Assembly (NCBI RefSeq): GCF_009742725.1
Contig: NZ_WPHG01000001.1
Location: forward strand, 904,001-968,000
DNA from: Nitratireductor arenosus
GTDB taxonomy: Bacteria > Pseudomonadota > Alphaproteobacteria > Rhizobiales > Rhizobiaceae
DNA length: 64,000 bases
Direction: 5' to 3'
Shown: one piece after another, positions 9,575 through 21,480 of the stretch
How positions within the stretch are numbered: position 1 is the stretch's first letter
How the letters are laid out: each line of letters opens with the position of its first letter
Notes under the pieces: model-generated
Databases searched by the model: none
The model's input: the letters and a program-made list of their open reading frames with translations, nothing else
Told to the model about the DNA's origin: nothing
Position numbers and translations under genes: made by a program

Positions 9575-9792
9575 TCAGCGGCCGCCGCCCACTGTGAGGA
9601 TCGCGCCCGTGGTATAGGACGCCTCGTCTGACAAAAGCCAGAGCACGGGCGATGCAATTTCGTCCGGTCTGCCTTTCCGTTTCATCGGCACGGCTCCGCG
9701 CAGGCGCCAGAGCCGATCGGCGTCCGTAGATGGAGCCGCTTCCCGCCAGGACACAGCCCGCCGGTAATCAGCAGCACATTGCCGCCTCTCAT
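9575..9792 (-). pseudogene. Short-chain dehydrogenase/reductase remnant with large internal deletion
   Basis: Minus-strand translation from ATG 9792 gives M-R-G-G-N-V-L-L-I-T-G-G, the start of an SDR Rossmann fold. About 90 bp later, in another frame, the sequence reads as an SDR C-terminus ([20 protein letters not shown], final G-G-G-R) ending at 9575. Roughly 200 central residues, including the Tyr-Lys active site, are missing, so it cannot be functional. Its ATG still overlaps the stop of the upstream gene (ATGA), showing it was once coupled in the operon leading to lpd. Confidence 0.78.
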
Positions 9793-10325
9793 TCCTGGCA
9801 CCCGCCGAGCGCAAAAACGTCCCAGGGAAGGACGCTCACGCCATCGGCGCCGTAAATGCGCGAGTGGCGCACAGCGGTACCGAAACCCGGCAAAAGCAGC
9901 TGCGCGGCCGCTGACGTCCCGCGTTCCGGCATCGTCGCGACCGTGCCACCGGCGTCGATGCCGTAGATCGGCCCTTCCCAGATCGTACACACCGCCAGTT
10001 CCTCGCCGGTGACGTCGCCCTCGGGACATTGGTGCATGACCAGACCGTACGGCCGGGCGCCGGGGTCGGTGTGCATCACGATGCCGTCGAGCACGACGCC
10101 GTTCTGCGCGAACGTCAGCTTGAATTCGATCGCGTGCAGGGCCGCGCCCGGCAGGGCGGGACGGAAATCGATCGCCGCTGCCGCCTCACGCTCGGAATAG
10201 ACGGCCAGTTCCTGCGGACAGGCCGCGCCCGCCTCGGTGGCCGGCAAAGCCAGCACCGCGAGCGCGGCAAGGGCTCCGCGCCGGCCGCGCGCGGACGCGG
10301 ACCGCTTCTGCACGGCGGTCTCCAT
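9789..10325 (-). CDS. Secreted protein, unknown function
   Basis: A 178-residue product with an Arg-rich N-region, a hydrophobic core (A-L-A-A-L-A-V-L-A-L) and a likely signal peptidase site near A-G-A-A before C-P-Q-E-L. The mature domain looks beta-rich, with conserved-looking Y-G-L-V-M-H-Q-C-P-E-G and three Cys. No family is recognised. The ATG at 10325 is two bases from the stop of the upstream VOC gene, so they are co-transcribed; its own stop overlaps the start of the decayed SDR gene. Confidence 0.6.
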   Translation of the reverse strand: METAVQKRSASARGRRGALAALAVLALPATEAGAACPQELAVYSEREAAAAIDFRPALPGAALHAIEFKLTFAQNGVVLDGIVMHTDPGARPYGLVMHQCPEGDVTGEELAVCTIWEGPIYGIDAGGTVATMPERGTSAAAQLLLPGFGTAVRHSRIYGADGVSVLPWDVFALGGCQE

Positions 10326-10327
10326 CT

Positions 10328-10756
10328 CTATCCGCCTTGTTCCAGCGGCGCGTTGAAGGACCATACATGGCCGAACGGATCGCGGATCTTGCCGTAGCGC
10401 GCACCCCAGAACTGGTCGTCGACCGGCATGACGATCTCCGCGCCGGCCGCGACGGCGCGGGCAACGGCCGCGTCGACCTCGTCCGGCTTGGCGAGATTGA
10501 TATTGACCGTCATGCTCGCGCCGCCGCGCGAGATCGGGCCCAGCACGTCGCTGGAGAACTCGGGAAACTCATCTTGCAGCATGACTTCCGAACCGAATAT
10601 CGACAGGTTGGCATGCAGCACGCGCTCGCCGTCTTCGGCCATCTGCTCGAACGTCTCGACCGCGCCGAAGGCCTCCTCGTAGAAGGCGATCGCCGCCTTG
10701 CCGTCCTTGACGCAAAGATGACACTGGATCGGGGGAATGTCCGGCTCGAAGGCCAT
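10328..10756 (-). CDS. VOC-superfamily (PhnB/glyoxalase-like) protein
   Basis: A 142-residue protein with the paired beta-alpha-beta-beta-beta modules of the vicinal oxygen chelate fold: C-H-L-C-V-K-D-G-K-A-A-I-A-F-Y-E-E-A-F-G at the start and K-I-R-D-P-F-G-H-V-W at the end. It resembles the PhnB-like subgroup, whose members range from metal enzymes to resistance proteins; the substrate is unknown. It sits between lysE and the secreted-protein gene, all minus strand. Confidence 0.85.
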   Translation of the reverse strand: MAFEPDIPPIQCHLCVKDGKAAIAFYEEAFGAVETFEQMAEDGERVLHANLSIFGSEVMLQDEFPEFSSDVLGPISRGGASMTVNINLAKPDEVDAAVARAVAAGAEIVMPVDDQFWGARYGKIRDPFGHVWSFNAPLEQGG

Positions 10757-10811
10757 ATGAACTCAGTCCTGTTGTTGGTTTCAATGCGCCGGGCATGGCG
10801 GCGTCCGCGCC

Positions 10812-11426
10812 CTATCGCTCCGCGAGTGCGAGACGCAGACCAAACCCGGTAAATGTCAGGGCGACCGCGCGTCGCATCCAGCGTAGCACTCGTTCACTTT
10901 TCAAAAGCTTCGCGCCGACCATCGCCGCGAAACCGCCATAGACGACGAAGACCGCGAAGGTCATCGCCATGAACACCGCGCCCAGCCCCAGCATCCGGCC
11001 GATCGGCGAGGCCGCCGCCGGGTCGACGAACTGCGGCAGAAAAGCGAGAAAAAACACCGACAGTTTCGGGTTGAGGATATTGATCAGAAAGCCCGTGCGC
11101 ACGGTCGACAGGAGACCCCGGTCCGTTCGGCGATCGCCGTCGAGCCGCATCGGGCCGCTGTCTTTGAGCGTGCGCCAGGCGAGGTAGAGGAGATAGGCGG
11201 CACCGGCATATTTGAGTACCTGGAACAAAACCGCGCTGGTGTGCAGGATCGCGGCCAGGCCGAGTATGGAGGCGAGGATCGCGGGAACGATGCCGAGCGT
11301 GCAGCCCAAGGCGGCGGCGATGCTGGCCCGCCGCCCGGCCGAAAGTCCAGTCACGACCGTGTAGACCACGCCGGTGCCCGGCACCAGAATGACGATCAGC
11401 GCGGTAATCAGATACTCGATACTCAT
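10812..11426 (-). CDS. LysE/RhtB-family amino acid exporter
   Basis: A 204-residue inner-membrane protein with about six helices. The N-terminus (I-V-I-L-V-P-G-T-G-V-V-Y-T-V) and the N-P-K-L-S-V-F-F-L-A-F-L-P-Q-F motif are diagnostic for LysE/RhtB translocators, which export amino acids such as lysine, homoserine or threonine. Substrate is not predictable. A GGGAGG ribosome site precedes the ATG at 11426. It lies 26 bp after sucB and may be read through from the TCA operon. Confidence 0.88.
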   Translation of the reverse strand: MSIEYLITALIVILVPGTGVVYTVVTGLSAGRRASIAAALGCTLGIVPAILASILGLAAILHTSAVLFQVLKYAGAAYLLYLAWRTLKDSGPMRLDGDRRTDRGLLSTVRTGFLINILNPKLSVFFLAFLPQFVDPAAASPIGRMLGLGAVFMAMTFAVFVVYGGFAAMVGAKLLKSERVLRWMRRAVALTFTGFGLRLALAER

Positions 11427-11452
11427 CGCGACGCCTCCCGGCGTTTGGACGT

Positions 11453-13021
11453 TTAGAGGTCCAGCACCAGCCTTTCGGGATCTTCCAGGCTTTCCTTGAC
11501 CCGCACCAGGAAGGTAACCGCCTCCTTGCCATCGACGATACGATGATCATAGGAGAGCGCAAGATACATCATCGGCCGGATCTTGATTTCGCCCCCCACC
11601 ACCATCGGCCGTTCCTGGATCTTGTGCATGCCCAGAATGCCCGATTGCGGCGCGTTGAGGATCGGCGTCGACATCAGCGACCCGTAAACCCCGCCATTGG
11701 AAATAGTGAACGTGCCGCCCTGCATGTCGGCGAGCGCCAGTTTGCCGTCGCGGGCGGCCGCGCCCAGCCGGCCGATCTCCTTCTCGACCTCGGCGATCTC
11801 CATCTGGTCGGCATCGCGCACGACCGGCACCACCAGCCCCTTGTCGGTGCCGACGGCGACGCCGATGTGGCAGAAATTCTTGTAGATGATGTCGGTACCG
11901 TCGATCTCGGCGTTCACGGCCGGGATTTCCTTCAGCGCATGGCAGACGGCCTTGGTGAAGAAACCCATGAAGCCGAGCTTGACGCCGTGCTTCTTCTCGA
12001 ACAGGTCCTTGTATCGGGAGCGCAACTCCATCACCGCCTTCATGTCGACCTCGTTGAAGGTCGTCAGCATGGCGGCGGTGTCCTGGGCGTCCTTCAGCCG
12101 TCGCGCGATCGTCTGGCGCAACCGCGTCATCTTCACGCGCTCCTCGCGCGGTTCGTCCGCCTGCGAGGTCGGCGCGCGCGCCGCTTTCGGCGTCTCCGCC
12201 GGCGCGTTCGGCGCACGCCGGGTAGGCTCGTCGCCGCCCCTGGCGGGCGTGCCGCCATCCTTGCCACGCTCGACCACGGCCAAAACGTCGGATTTCAGGA
12301 TCTGACCGTCCTTGCCCGAACCGGCGATGTCGCCGGCCTGGAGCTTGTGTTCCTCCATCAGCTTCTGCGCGGCCGGGGCCGGCGGGCGCGGGGAGTCCGT
12401 CCCACCGTCGCTGTGGCGCGCATCGCGGGCCGCCGACGGCGCGGCATCGCCGGCCGCGGCTCCCGCTTCGATGCGAGCAAGCAGCGCCCCGACTTCGACC
12501 TCGTCGCCTTTCTTGACAGCGAGTTCGCGCAGCACTCCGTCGACCGGCGACATCACTTCCTGGGCGGCTTTGTCGGTTTCCAGTTCCAGGATCGGCTCAT
12601 CAACCTTCACCGCATCGCCGACGGCCTTGTAGACCTCGCCGACCTGGGCCTCGGTCACGGATTCACCCGCCGACGGCACATTGACGTCGATCAGCTTGCC
12701 GCTGCTGGCCGAGGCGGCCTTCTCGCCGCTCGCCTCCGCCTTCGCACTCTTCTTATCGTCGTCCGCCTTCGGAGTGGCGGCACCGGCTTCGCCGAGCGTC
12801 CCCAAAAGCGCGCCCACCTCGACGGTCTCGCCCTCCTGAACGGTGATCTCGTCGAGCGTGCCGGCGGCAGGGGCCGGCACCTCCAGTGTCACCTTGTCGG
12901 TCTCCAGTTCAACGATCGGCTCATCGGCGGCGACGGTTTCACCCGCCTTCTTGAACCAACGGCCGACGGTGGCTTCGGTGACCGATTCACCGAGTGTGGG
13001 AACGCGAATTTCGCTTGCCAT
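11453..13021 (-). CDS. sucB: 2-oxoglutarate dehydrogenase E2, dihydrolipoyl succinyltransferase, with two lipoyl domains
   Basis: E2 core of the 2-oxoglutarate dehydrogenase complex, transferring succinyl from lipoyl-lysine to CoA. The 522-residue product has two lipoyl domains in tandem (about 2-78 and 109-187; lipoyl lysines K43 and K151, both in E-T-D-K), Ala/Lys- and Pro-rich linkers, a peripheral subunit-binding domain (about 214-252) and a catalytic domain with S-Y-D-H-R-I-V-D-G (His493, Asp497). Most alphaproteobacterial SucB proteins have one lipoyl domain and about 400-430 residues, so this is an enlarged form. It is 40 bp after sucA. Confidence 0.95.
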   Translation of the reverse strand: MASEIRVPTLGESVTEATVGRWFKKAGETVAADEPIVELETDKVTLEVPAPAAGTLDEITVQEGETVEVGALLGTLGEAGAATPKADDDKKSAKAEASGEKAASASSGKLIDVNVPSAGESVTEAQVGEVYKAVGDAVKVDEPILELETDKAAQEVMSPVDGVLRELAVKKGDEVEVGALLARIEAGAAAGDAAPSAARDARHSDGGTDSPRPPAPAAQKLMEEHKLQAGDIAGSGKDGQILKSDVLAVVERGKDGGTPARGGDEPTRRAPNAPAETPKAARAPTSQADEPREERVKMTRLRQTIARRLKDAQDTAAMLTTFNEVDMKAVMELRSRYKDLFEKKHGVKLGFMGFFTKAVCHALKEIPAVNAEIDGTDIIYKNFCHIGVAVGTDKGLVVPVVRDADQMEIAEVEKEIGRLGAAARDGKLALADMQGGTFTISNGGVYGSLMSTPILNAPQSGILGMHKIQERPMVVGGEIKIRPMMYLALSYDHRIVDGKEAVTFLVRVKESLEDPERLVLDL

Positions 13022-13061
13022 GATATGTACTTCCGTTGCCTTCAGTTGGACCCGGGCGGGT

Positions 13062-16049
13062 TCACTCGCCGAGCGCGTCTTCGAGGAACGCCTCGAGCTG
13101 CGCGAGATGTTTGGACATCAGACCGGTCGCCGGCGAGGCCGCGGCCGGACGGCCGGCATAACGCACGCGCTGATGTTTGGCGTCGATATGGGCGAGCACC
13201 CATTCCAGATAGGGGTCGATGAACGACCAGGCACCCATATTCTTGGGCTCCTCCTGGCACCACACCATTTCCGCGTTGCGGAACCGGGACAACTCGTTGA
13301 TCAGCGCTTTGGCCGGAAACGGGTAGAGTTGTTCGACCCTGAGCAAGTAGACGTCGTCGATGCCGCGGCTTTCGCGGTCCTCGTAAAGGTCGTAATAGAC
13401 CTTGCCCGAGCACAGCACGACCCGCCGAATCTTGGAATCCTTGACCAGCTTGATCTTCTGGTCGGGCAGCATTTGCGCGTCGTCCCACAACAGCCGGTGG
13501 AAGGTGCTCTCGCCCGCCATTTCCGCCAGCGTCGACACCGCGCGTTTGTGGCGCAGCAGCGATTTCGGCGTCATCAGAATCAGCGGCTTGCGGAAGTCTC
13601 GCTTCAACTGCCGCCTGAGGATGTGGAAATAATTGGCCGGCGTGGTGACGTTGGCGACCTGCATGTTGTCTTCGGCGCACAATTGCAGGAACCGTTCCAG
13701 CCGGGCTGAGGAATGTTCGGGGCCCTGGCCCTCGTAACCGTGCGGCAACAGGCAGACCAGCCCGGACATTCTGAGCCATTTGCGCTCGCCCGACGAGATG
13801 AACTGGTCGAACACCACCTGGGCGCCATTGACGAAATCGCCGAACTGGGCTTCCCACAGCACCAATGCGCGCGGATCGGCCAGCGAATAGCCGTATTCGA
13901 AGCCGAGCACGGCCTCTTCCGACAGCATCGAGTTGATGACCTCGTAATGGGCCTGCGCCGGCCCGAGATTGTTGAGCGGGATGAAGCGGCGCTCCTCCTT
14001 CTGGTCGTAGAGCACCGAATGCCGCTGGGAGAACGTGCCGCGTTCTGAATCCTGGCCCGACAGCCGCACCGGTGTGCCGTCCAGAAGGATCGCGCCGAAC
14101 GCCAGCGACTCCGCCAGCGCCCAGTCGATGCCCTCGCCGGCCTCGAGCGCCTTGCGGCGGTTGTCCAGAAAACGGTTGATCGTGCGGTGCGCCTCGAAAT
14201 CCTCGGGCACCTCGGTCAGTTTCCTGCCGATCTCCTTCAGCGTCTTGAGCGGCACGGCCGTCTTGCCGCGGCGCTGTTCGTCCTGGTTGTCGGCCGTCCT
14301 CAGCCCCGACCAAGCACCGTCGAGCCAGTCTGCCTTGTTGGGTTTGTAGGCTTGGCCGGCCTCGAATTCCTCTTCCAGCCTGGCGCGCCAGTCCGCCTTC
14401 AGTTCTTCGAACTCGCCTTCTGTGATCAGGCCTTCCTCGATCAGCTTCTTGCCGTAGATCTGGACGGTCGTCGGGTGCGCCCGGATCTTCTTATACATCA
14501 TCGGCTGGGTGAACGCCGGCTCGTCGCCCTCATTGTGGCCAAAACGCCGGTAGCAGAACATGTCGATGACCACCGGCTTGTAGAACTTCATCCGGAACTC
14601 GGTCGCGACCTTGGCCGCGTAGACCACCGCCTCGGGATCGTCGCCATTGACGTGGAAGATCGGCGCCTCGATCATCTTGGCGACGTCGGACGGATAGGGC
14701 GACGAGCGCGAGAAACGCGGATTGGTGGTGAAGCCGATCTGGTTGTTGATGATGAAGTGAAGCGTGCCGGCGACGCGGTGCCCGCGTAGGCCCGACAGGC
14801 CCAGGCACTCCGCCACCACGCCCTGGCCGGCAAAGGCGGCGTCGCCGTGCAGAAGCAATGGCAGCACCTTCACCCGTTCGGGCAGCGGCACGACCTCCTC
14901 GCGCTTGCGCCCGAAAATCTGGTCCTGCTTGGCGCGCGCCTTGCCCATCACCACCGGATTGACGATCTCCAGATGCGACGGGTTGGCGGTCAGCGACAGA
15001 TGCACGGTATTGCCGTCGAACTCCCGATCCGAGGAGGCGCCGAGATGATATTTGACGTCGCCCGACCCTTCGACATCGTCGGGCGCGAAGGAGCCGCCCT
15101 TGAATTCGTGGAAAATGGCGCGATGCGGCTTGCCCATCACCTGAGACAGCACGTTGAGCCGGCCGCGATGCGCCATGCCGAACACAACCTCTTTCATCCC
15201 GAGCGCGCCGCCGCGTTTGAGGATCTGCTCCAGCGCCGGGATCAACGACTCGGCGCCGTCGAGGCCGAAGCGCTTGGTGCCCTTGTATTTGACGTCGATG
15301 AACTGTTCGAAGCCTTCCGACTCGATCAGCTTCTGCAGAATGGCGCGTTTACCGTTGGCGGTGAAGGCGATGCCCTTGTCGGGCCCCTCAATGCGCTCTT
15401 GGATCCACGCCTTCTCCTCCGGATTGGAGATATGCATGAACTCCACGCCGAGCGTCGAGCAATAGGTGCGCTTGAGGATGTCGAGCATTTCGCGGATGGT
15501 CGCGAATTCGAGCCCCAGAACATGGTCGATGAAGATCGGCTTGTCGTAGTCGGCCTCGGTGAAGCCATAGGCTTCCGGTGACAGCTCGTTATAGTCCTCG
15601 AGCGGGTTCGCCAGCCCGAGCGGGTCGAGATTGGCATGCAGATGGCCGCGCATGCGGTAGGCGCGGATCATCATGATCGCGCGCACCGAATTGCGCGTCG
15701 AACGCAGCATATCCTCGTCGGACAAGGAAACACCGCCCCTGGCGGCCTTGTCCTTGATCTTGCCGGAGATGCGCGCCTCGACCTGTCCCCAGTCGCCGTC
15801 GAATGCCGACACCAGTTCGCCATTGGCCGTGATCGGCCAGTTGGGTCGCTCCCACGAAGCGCCTTGCGCATTCTTGCGCACGTCGTCGGCGTCGTCCTTG
15901 AGTTGGGCGAAATAGTCGCGCCAGTCCGCGTCGACGGATGTCGGATCGTCCTGATAGGCGGCGTAGAGTTCCTCGATATAGTGGGCGTTGCCGCCATAGA
16001 GGAATGAGGTGATCGAGAACCGGTCGTTGGCCTGATCCTGCCGTGCCAT
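13062..16049 (-). CDS. sucA: 2-oxoglutarate dehydrogenase E1 component
   Basis: Thiamine-diphosphate enzyme that decarboxylates 2-oxoglutarate and succinylates the E2 lipoyl group. The 995-residue product has the short N-terminal E2-binding region ([14 protein letters not shown]), the ThDP-binding centre with [10 protein letters not shown] and [10 protein letters not shown], and the C-terminal transketolase-like half with [17 protein letters not shown]. Length fits the alphaproteobacterial family. It is on the same strand as sucD and sucB with short gaps, consistent with one operon from mdh. Confidence 0.98.
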   Translation of the reverse strand: MARQDQANDRFSITSFLYGGNAHYIEELYAAYQDDPTSVDADWRDYFAQLKDDADDVRKNAQGASWERPNWPITANGELVSAFDGDWGQVEARISGKIKDKAARGGVSLSDEDMLRSTRNSVRAIMMIRAYRMRGHLHANLDPLGLANPLEDYNELSPEAYGFTEADYDKPIFIDHVLGLEFATIREMLDILKRTYCSTLGVEFMHISNPEEKAWIQERIEGPDKGIAFTANGKRAILQKLIESEGFEQFIDVKYKGTKRFGLDGAESLIPALEQILKRGGALGMKEVVFGMAHRGRLNVLSQVMGKPHRAIFHEFKGGSFAPDDVEGSGDVKYHLGASSDREFDGNTVHLSLTANPSHLEIVNPVVMGKARAKQDQIFGRKREEVVPLPERVKVLPLLLHGDAAFAGQGVVAECLGLSGLRGHRVAGTLHFIINNQIGFTTNPRFSRSSPYPSDVAKMIEAPIFHVNGDDPEAVVYAAKVATEFRMKFYKPVVIDMFCYRRFGHNEGDEPAFTQPMMYKKIRAHPTTVQIYGKKLIEEGLITEGEFEELKADWRARLEEEFEAGQAYKPNKADWLDGAWSGLRTADNQDEQRRGKTAVPLKTLKEIGRKLTEVPEDFEAHRTINRFLDNRRKALEAGEGIDWALAESLAFGAILLDGTPVRLSGQDSERGTFSQRHSVLYDQKEERRFIPLNNLGPAQAHYEVINSMLSEEAVLGFEYGYSLADPRALVLWEAQFGDFVNGAQVVFDQFISSGERKWLRMSGLVCLLPHGYEGQGPEHSSARLERFLQLCAEDNMQVANVTTPANYFHILRRQLKRDFRKPLILMTPKSLLRHKRAVSTLAEMAGESTFHRLLWDDAQMLPDQKIKLVKDSKIRRVVLCSGKVYYDLYEDRESRGIDDVYLLRVEQLYPFPAKALINELSRFRNAEMVWCQEEPKNMGAWSFIDPYLEWVLAHIDAKHQRVRYAGRPAAASPATGLMSKHLAQLEAFLEDALGE

Positions 16050-16169
16050 TACCCTGTCGGAGCCTGTGCGCCCCGTCCCTAGTTTAGATGCACCCGCCGC
16101 TATGCGGCCGGTCTTTATTCGTTTCCGTCCGCCCCATGCGTCGCCATCGTGGCCAACACATGGCGGCGA

Positions 16170-17075
16170 TCAGCCCTTGATCGCCTCGACCAGCGTCTGG
16201 CCCAGCCGCGCCGGCGACGGCGACACCTTGATCCCGGCTGCCTCCATCGCGGCAATCTTGTCTTCCGCGCCGCCCTTGCCGCCGGAGATCACCGCCCCGG
16301 CATGGCCCATGGTGCGTCCGGGCGGCGCCGTGCGCCCGGCAATGAAGCCGGCCATCGGCTTGCTGCGCCCCTTCTTGGCCTCGTCCCTCAGGAACCGCGC
16401 TGCGTCCTCCTCGGCCGAGCCGCCGATCTCGCCGATCATGATGATGGATTCGGTTTCCGGGTCGGCCAGGAACATCTCCAAGACGTCGATAAACTCCGTG
16501 CCCTTGACCGGATCGCCGCCAATGCCGACCGCCGTCGTCTGGCCGAGCCCGGCATTAGTGGTTTGGAACACCGCCTCGTAAGTGAGCGTGCCCGAGCGCG
16601 AGACGACGCCGACCGAGCCTTTCTTGAAGATATTGCCCGGCATGATGCCGATTTTGCATTCGTTCGGCGTCAGCACGCCCGGACAGTTCGGGCCGATCAG
16701 GCGCGAGTTCGACCGGTCGAGCCTGGCCTTGACTTTGACCATGTCCATGACCGGAATGCCTTCGGTGATGCACACGATCAGCGGGATCTCTGCCTCGATC
16801 GCTTCAATGATGGCGGCCGCCGCGCCCGCCGGCGGCACGTAGACGACCGAGGCGTTGGCACCGGTCTTTTCCTTGCCTTCCGCCACCGTGGCGAAGATCG
16901 GCAACTGCGCGCCGCTTTCGACCGAACCCCAGGTCTCGCCGCCCTTCTTCGGGTGGACGCCGCCGACCATCTTGGTGCCGTGATAGGCCAGCGCCTGCTC
17001 GGTGTGGAAGGTGCCGGTCTTGCCGGTCAGACCCTGGACGAGAACTTTGGTGTCTTTGTTGACGAGAATGGACAT
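16170..17075 (-). CDS. sucD: Succinyl-CoA synthetase alpha subunit
   Basis: Alpha subunit of the TCA enzyme that converts succinyl-CoA to succinate with nucleotide triphosphate formation. The 301-residue product has the CoA-binding Rossmann region ([12 protein letters not shown]), N-C-P-G-V-L-T-P, and the phosphohistidine loop [10 protein letters not shown] with His258. Unusually, sucC is not adjacent: a secreted-protein gene on the same strand separates the two subunit genes. Confidence 0.97.
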   Translation of the reverse strand: MSILVNKDTKVLVQGLTGKTGTFHTEQALAYHGTKMVGGVHPKKGGETWGSVESGAQLPIFATVAEGKEKTGANASVVYVPPAGAAAAIIEAIEAEIPLIVCITEGIPVMDMVKVKARLDRSNSRLIGPNCPGVLTPNECKIGIMPGNIFKKGSVGVVSRSGTLTYEAVFQTTNAGLGQTTAVGIGGDPVKGTEFIDVLEMFLADPETESIIMIGEIGGSAEEDAARFLRDEAKKGRSKPMAGFIAGRTAPPGRTMGHAGAVISGGKGGAEDKIAAMEAAGIKVSPSPARLGQTLVEAIKG

Positions 17076-17181
17076 GCGAACGGTAACTCCAGAGCCTGTC
17101 AGGGTTCGAATGGGAAAGCCGCGCCGGCACGTGCAGCCGGCAAGGCGATGGGGGCGGAGGCGTGAGCGGCGTCGAGAAAGG

Positions 17182-17802
17182 TCATTGCTCGTCCTCCCGC
17201 GGCTGCGAGGACGAGAATTTCAGCATTTGGCCGTCGAAGCCGGCCTGCTCGGCATAGGGGCTGCCGGGCGGAATGAAGGTCAGATAGGTGTCGAGGGTGC
17301 GCGGCATCGACGGCGGCGGTCCCCAAAGATGGGAAACCACGATCTCGTCGCTGTGCGACTGCGCCGGCTTGATGCCCAGAATATCGGACACCGCCGCGGC
17401 CGCGACGGGCTCCGTCGCCTCGAAATCATAGAGATAGCAGCCGATCGCATCGAGATACTCCGACACTGTCAGCGACACGACGAGATGCAGCACGCGCCCT
17501 TCGACGTCCCGCGCGAAAGTCTGCGCGCGAAACGACATGCCGGGCATGTCGGCCTTGGCCTCCTCAAGCGCGGCCTCCGACTTCGCCATAAGCGTGCCGA
17601 ACTCGCTCTGCTCGACGGGCGTGAAGACCTCCCAGCCAACTTCCCCGGCCCGAGCAAGCGTGCCCTCGTAGCTCAGGCGCTGCGGGACGCAGCTTTCTTG
17701 GAAGGTTGTCGCGAAACGCGTCGACCATTCCTCGCCCGCCTGAACGCCTGACGGTGCCGACAGCGCCGTCACGAGCATGACAATGGATGCGGCGCGTCGC
17801 AC
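17182..17802 (-). CDS. Secreted protein of unknown function between sucC and sucD
   Basis: A 206-residue product starting at GTG 17802, four bases after the sucC stop; a shorter ATG at 17778 would cut the positively charged n-region. A signal peptide ends near V-Q-A-G. The mature part has two Cys (E-S-C-V-P and I-G-C-Y-L-Y), a helical Glu/Ala-rich segment and a Pro-rich end. No family is recognised. Spacing and strand say it is translated from the mdh-suc transcript; nothing links it functionally to succinyl-CoA synthetase. Confidence 0.65.
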   Translation of the reverse strand: MRRAASIVMLVTALSAPSGVQAGEEWSTRFATTFQESCVPQRLSYEGTLARAGEVGWEVFTPVEQSEFGTLMAKSEAALEEAKADMPGMSFRAQTFARDVEGRVLHLVVSLTVSEYLDAIGCYLYDFEATEPVAAAAVSDILGIKPAQSHSDEIVVSHLWGPPPSMPRTLDTYLTFIPPGSPYAEQAGFDGQMLKFSSSQPREDEQ

Positions 17803-17806
17803 GCGA

Positions 17807-19003
17807 CTAACCCTCTTTCACCGCCTCGACGATCTTGCGGGCGGCATCATCGAGATCGTCGGCCGCGATCACGTTGAGGCCGCTCTCATTGATGATTTTC
17901 TTGCCGAGTTCGACATTGGTCCCTTCCAGCCGCACGACCAGCGGAACCTTCAGACCCACTTCCTTGACCGCGGCGACCACGCCTTCCGCGATCACGTCGC
18001 AGCGCATGATGCCGCCGAAAATATTTACCAGGATGCCCTTTACGGCCGGGTCGGCGGTGATGATCTTGAAGGCGGCCGTGACCTTTTCCTTGGAAGCGCC
18101 GCCGCCGACGTCGAGGAAGTTGGCCGGTTCGGCTCCGTAGAGCTTGATGATGTCCATCGTCGCCATGGCAAGGCCCGCGCCGTTGACCATGCAGCCGATA
18201 TTGCCGTCGAGGGCGACATAGGCGAGATCGTGCTTGGACGCCTCGATTTCCTTTTCGTCCTCCTCGGTCTCGTCGCGCAGCTCGACCATGTCGGGATGGC
18301 GGTAGAGGGCGTTGGTGTCGAACGACACCTTGGCGTCGAGCACGCGCAGCCTTCCGTTGGTCATGACGATCAGCGGATTGACCTCGAGCAGACTCATGTC
18401 CTTCTCGACGAAGGCCTTGTAGAGGATCGGAAACAGCGTCTCGCCGTCCGTCGCCGCTTCGCCCGAAAGCTCCAGCGCCGCATTCAGCTTGGCGATGTCG
18501 GCCGCCGTCACACCCGCCTCGGGGTCGATCGCCACGGTGATGATCTTGTCGGGCGTTTCCTCGGCCACAGCCTCGATGTCCATGCCGCCCTCGGTCGAAA
18601 CCACGAAAGCGACCTGACCGACGGTGCGGTCGACCAGGATCGACAGATAGAGTTCGCGGTCGATGTCGGCGCCGTCCTCGATATAGAGCCGGTTGACCTG
18701 CTTGCCGCCCGGTCCGGTTTGCTTGGTGACCAGTGTGTTGCCGAGCATCTCGCCAACATTGGCGACAACGTCCTCGATCGATTTCGCCAGCCGGACCCCG
18801 CCCTTGGCGTCGGCGCCGAGTTCCTTGAACTTGCCTTTGCCGCGACCGCCGGCATGGATCTGGCTTTTGACAACGTAAAGCGGGCCGGGCAGCGACTTCG
18901 CCGCCTTTTCCGCTTCGTCGGCCGACAGGATCGCCACGCCCTCGGCGACGGGCGCGCCAAAGCCTTTCAGGACCTGTTTGGCCTGATATTCATGAATGTT
19001 CAT
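17807..19003 (-). CDS. sucC: Succinyl-CoA synthetase beta subunit (ADP-forming type)
   Basis: ATP-grasp subunit that binds nucleotide and succinate. The 398-residue product starts [10 protein letters not shown], with [12 protein letters not shown] in the ATP-grasp domain, [15 protein letters not shown] and the C-terminal [13 protein letters not shown] phosphohistidine-binding loop. A 19-codon upstream extension was rejected because homology and length favour 19003. It follows mdh by 14 bp. Confidence 0.97.
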   Translation of the reverse strand: MNIHEYQAKQVLKGFGAPVAEGVAILSADEAEKAAKSLPGPLYVVKSQIHAGGRGKGKFKELGADAKGGVRLAKSIEDVVANVGEMLGNTLVTKQTGPGGKQVNRLYIEDGADIDRELYLSILVDRTVGQVAFVVSTEGGMDIEAVAEETPDKIITVAIDPEAGVTAADIAKLNAALELSGEAATDGETLFPILYKAFVEKDMSLLEVNPLIVMTNGRLRVLDAKVSFDTNALYRHPDMVELRDETEEDEKEIEASKHDLAYVALDGNIGCMVNGAGLAMATMDIIKLYGAEPANFLDVGGGASKEKVTAAFKIITADPAVKGILVNIFGGIMRCDVIAEGVVAAVKEVGLKVPLVVRLEGTNVELGKKIINESGLNVIAADDLDDAARKIVEAVKEG

Positions 19004-19017
19004 TGGGCCGCGCTCGC

Positions 19018-20248
<1,231 letters not shown>

Positions 20249-21433
20249 TTAGGCATGTCCTTCGGCGCTGGCGGACTCGGCCGGCTCTTCACCGGGCCAG
20301 TCGCGACTTTGCATTTCGATCAGCCGCGAGGCCGTGCGGTCGAACTCGAAGGATTCCGTCGTACCGGTGCGGCCGCGGTAAAGCCCCTGCGGTTGCGCCG
20401 CGGCGCTGGCGACGAGACGCAGGCGCTTGTCGTAGAGCGTGTCGATCAGCAGGATGAACCGCTTGGCCTCGTTGCGGCCGCGGTCGTCGAACACTGGAAT
20501 GCCCTCGACGAACACCGTCCTGAAGCGGGCGGCGATCGCAAGATAGTCGCGCGCGCCGAGCGGGCGGGCGCACAGTTCCTCGAAAGTGAAGCGGGCCGCG
20601 TCGCGGACGGAGCGCTCGACGCGGATGGTACGGCCCTTGACCTTGATCGTCTCGGTCGCCTCACCCGCGCCGTCGGCATAATTCGCCCAGGCCGCCTCGA
20701 AGGCGCCGCGGGCGTCCGCGTCGAGCGGGGTCAGATAGACCGGCAGCCGGTTCAGCTTTTCCAGCCGATAGTCCGTGTCGCTGTCCAGGCTCATGACGTC
20801 GGCGTGACGCTCGAGGATGGCGATGAAGGGTTCGAACAGCGGTCGGTTCAGCCCGTCGCGGTAAAGATCAAGCGGCGCCACGTTCGACGTCGCCACGAGC
20901 ACCACCCCCTGGTCGAACAGGGCCGAAAACAGCCGCGACAAAATCATTGCGTCGGCGATGTCGGTGACGGCGAATTCGTCGAAGCACAACACCCAGGCTT
21001 CGTTCGCCAGTTCCCGCGCCACCGGCGGAATCGGGTCATCGCCCTTGGCCTCGCCGGCCTTGACGGCGGCGCGGTGGCGCCCGATCCGGTCATGCACCTC
21101 GGCCATGAAGTCGTTGAAATGGACCCGTCTTTTGCGATTGACCGGTGCCAGGTCGTAAAACAGGTCCATCAGCATGGTCTTGCCGCGCCCGACCGCGCCG
21201 TGGATGTAAATCCCCTTGACCGGCGCCTTCGGCTCGCGCCGGCGTGCGAAAAGCCAGCCGAGTGCGCTCGACTTCGCGGCAAGTCGCTTGGTCGCCAATT
21301 CCTCGATCAGCTGGTCGAAACGGTCTGCGATTTTTTCCTGGGCGGCGTCGCGCGTCACCGCGCCGCGCTCGACCAGATCGCGATAGGCCTGCCGCACCGA
21401 GGCAAAAGGCTGAAGTCCGTCGCGCAAAGACAT
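20249..21433 (-). CDS. zapE: Cell division AFG1-like ATPase ZapE
   Basis: AAA-related ATPase; E. coli ZapE associates with the Z-ring, and the mitochondrial homologue AFG1/LACE1 works in protein turnover. The 394-residue product has Walker A G-A-V-G-R-G-K-T at 79-86, Walker B L-C-F-D-E-F, a sensor-like T-S-N motif and the family R-R-V-H-F-N-D-F-M segment. It is common near mdh/suc genes in Hyphomicrobiales. Neighbours are omp19 upstream and mdh downstream, all minus strand but with gaps. Confidence 0.92.
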   Translation of the reverse strand: MSLRDGLQPFASVRQAYRDLVERGAVTRDAAQEKIADRFDQLIEELATKRLAAKSSALGWLFARRREPKAPVKGIYIHGAVGRGKTMLMDLFYDLAPVNRKRRVHFNDFMAEVHDRIGRHRAAVKAGEAKGDDPIPPVARELANEAWVLCFDEFAVTDIADAMILSRLFSALFDQGVVLVATSNVAPLDLYRDGLNRPLFEPFIAILERHADVMSLDSDTDYRLEKLNRLPVYLTPLDADARGAFEAAWANYADGAGEATETIKVKGRTIRVERSVRDAARFTFEELCARPLGARDYLAIAARFRTVFVEGIPVFDDRGRNEAKRFILLIDTLYDKRLRLVASAAAQPQGLYRGRTGTTESFEFDRTASRLIEMQSRDWPGEEPAESASAEGHA

Positions 21434-21480
21434 GGGCCGGTCTCGATATCGCGATCAACTTGGAAAGCGGAGAGCCGTGT

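Noticed and set aside
8149-9597. 482-codon plus-strand frame opposite lpd
   Set aside because: Antisense shadow of a certain gene; composition typical of such shadows.
11543-13222. Long plus-strand open frame opposite sucB and the end of sucA
   Set aside because: Arg/His-rich shadow of the real genes with no motifs or ribosome site.
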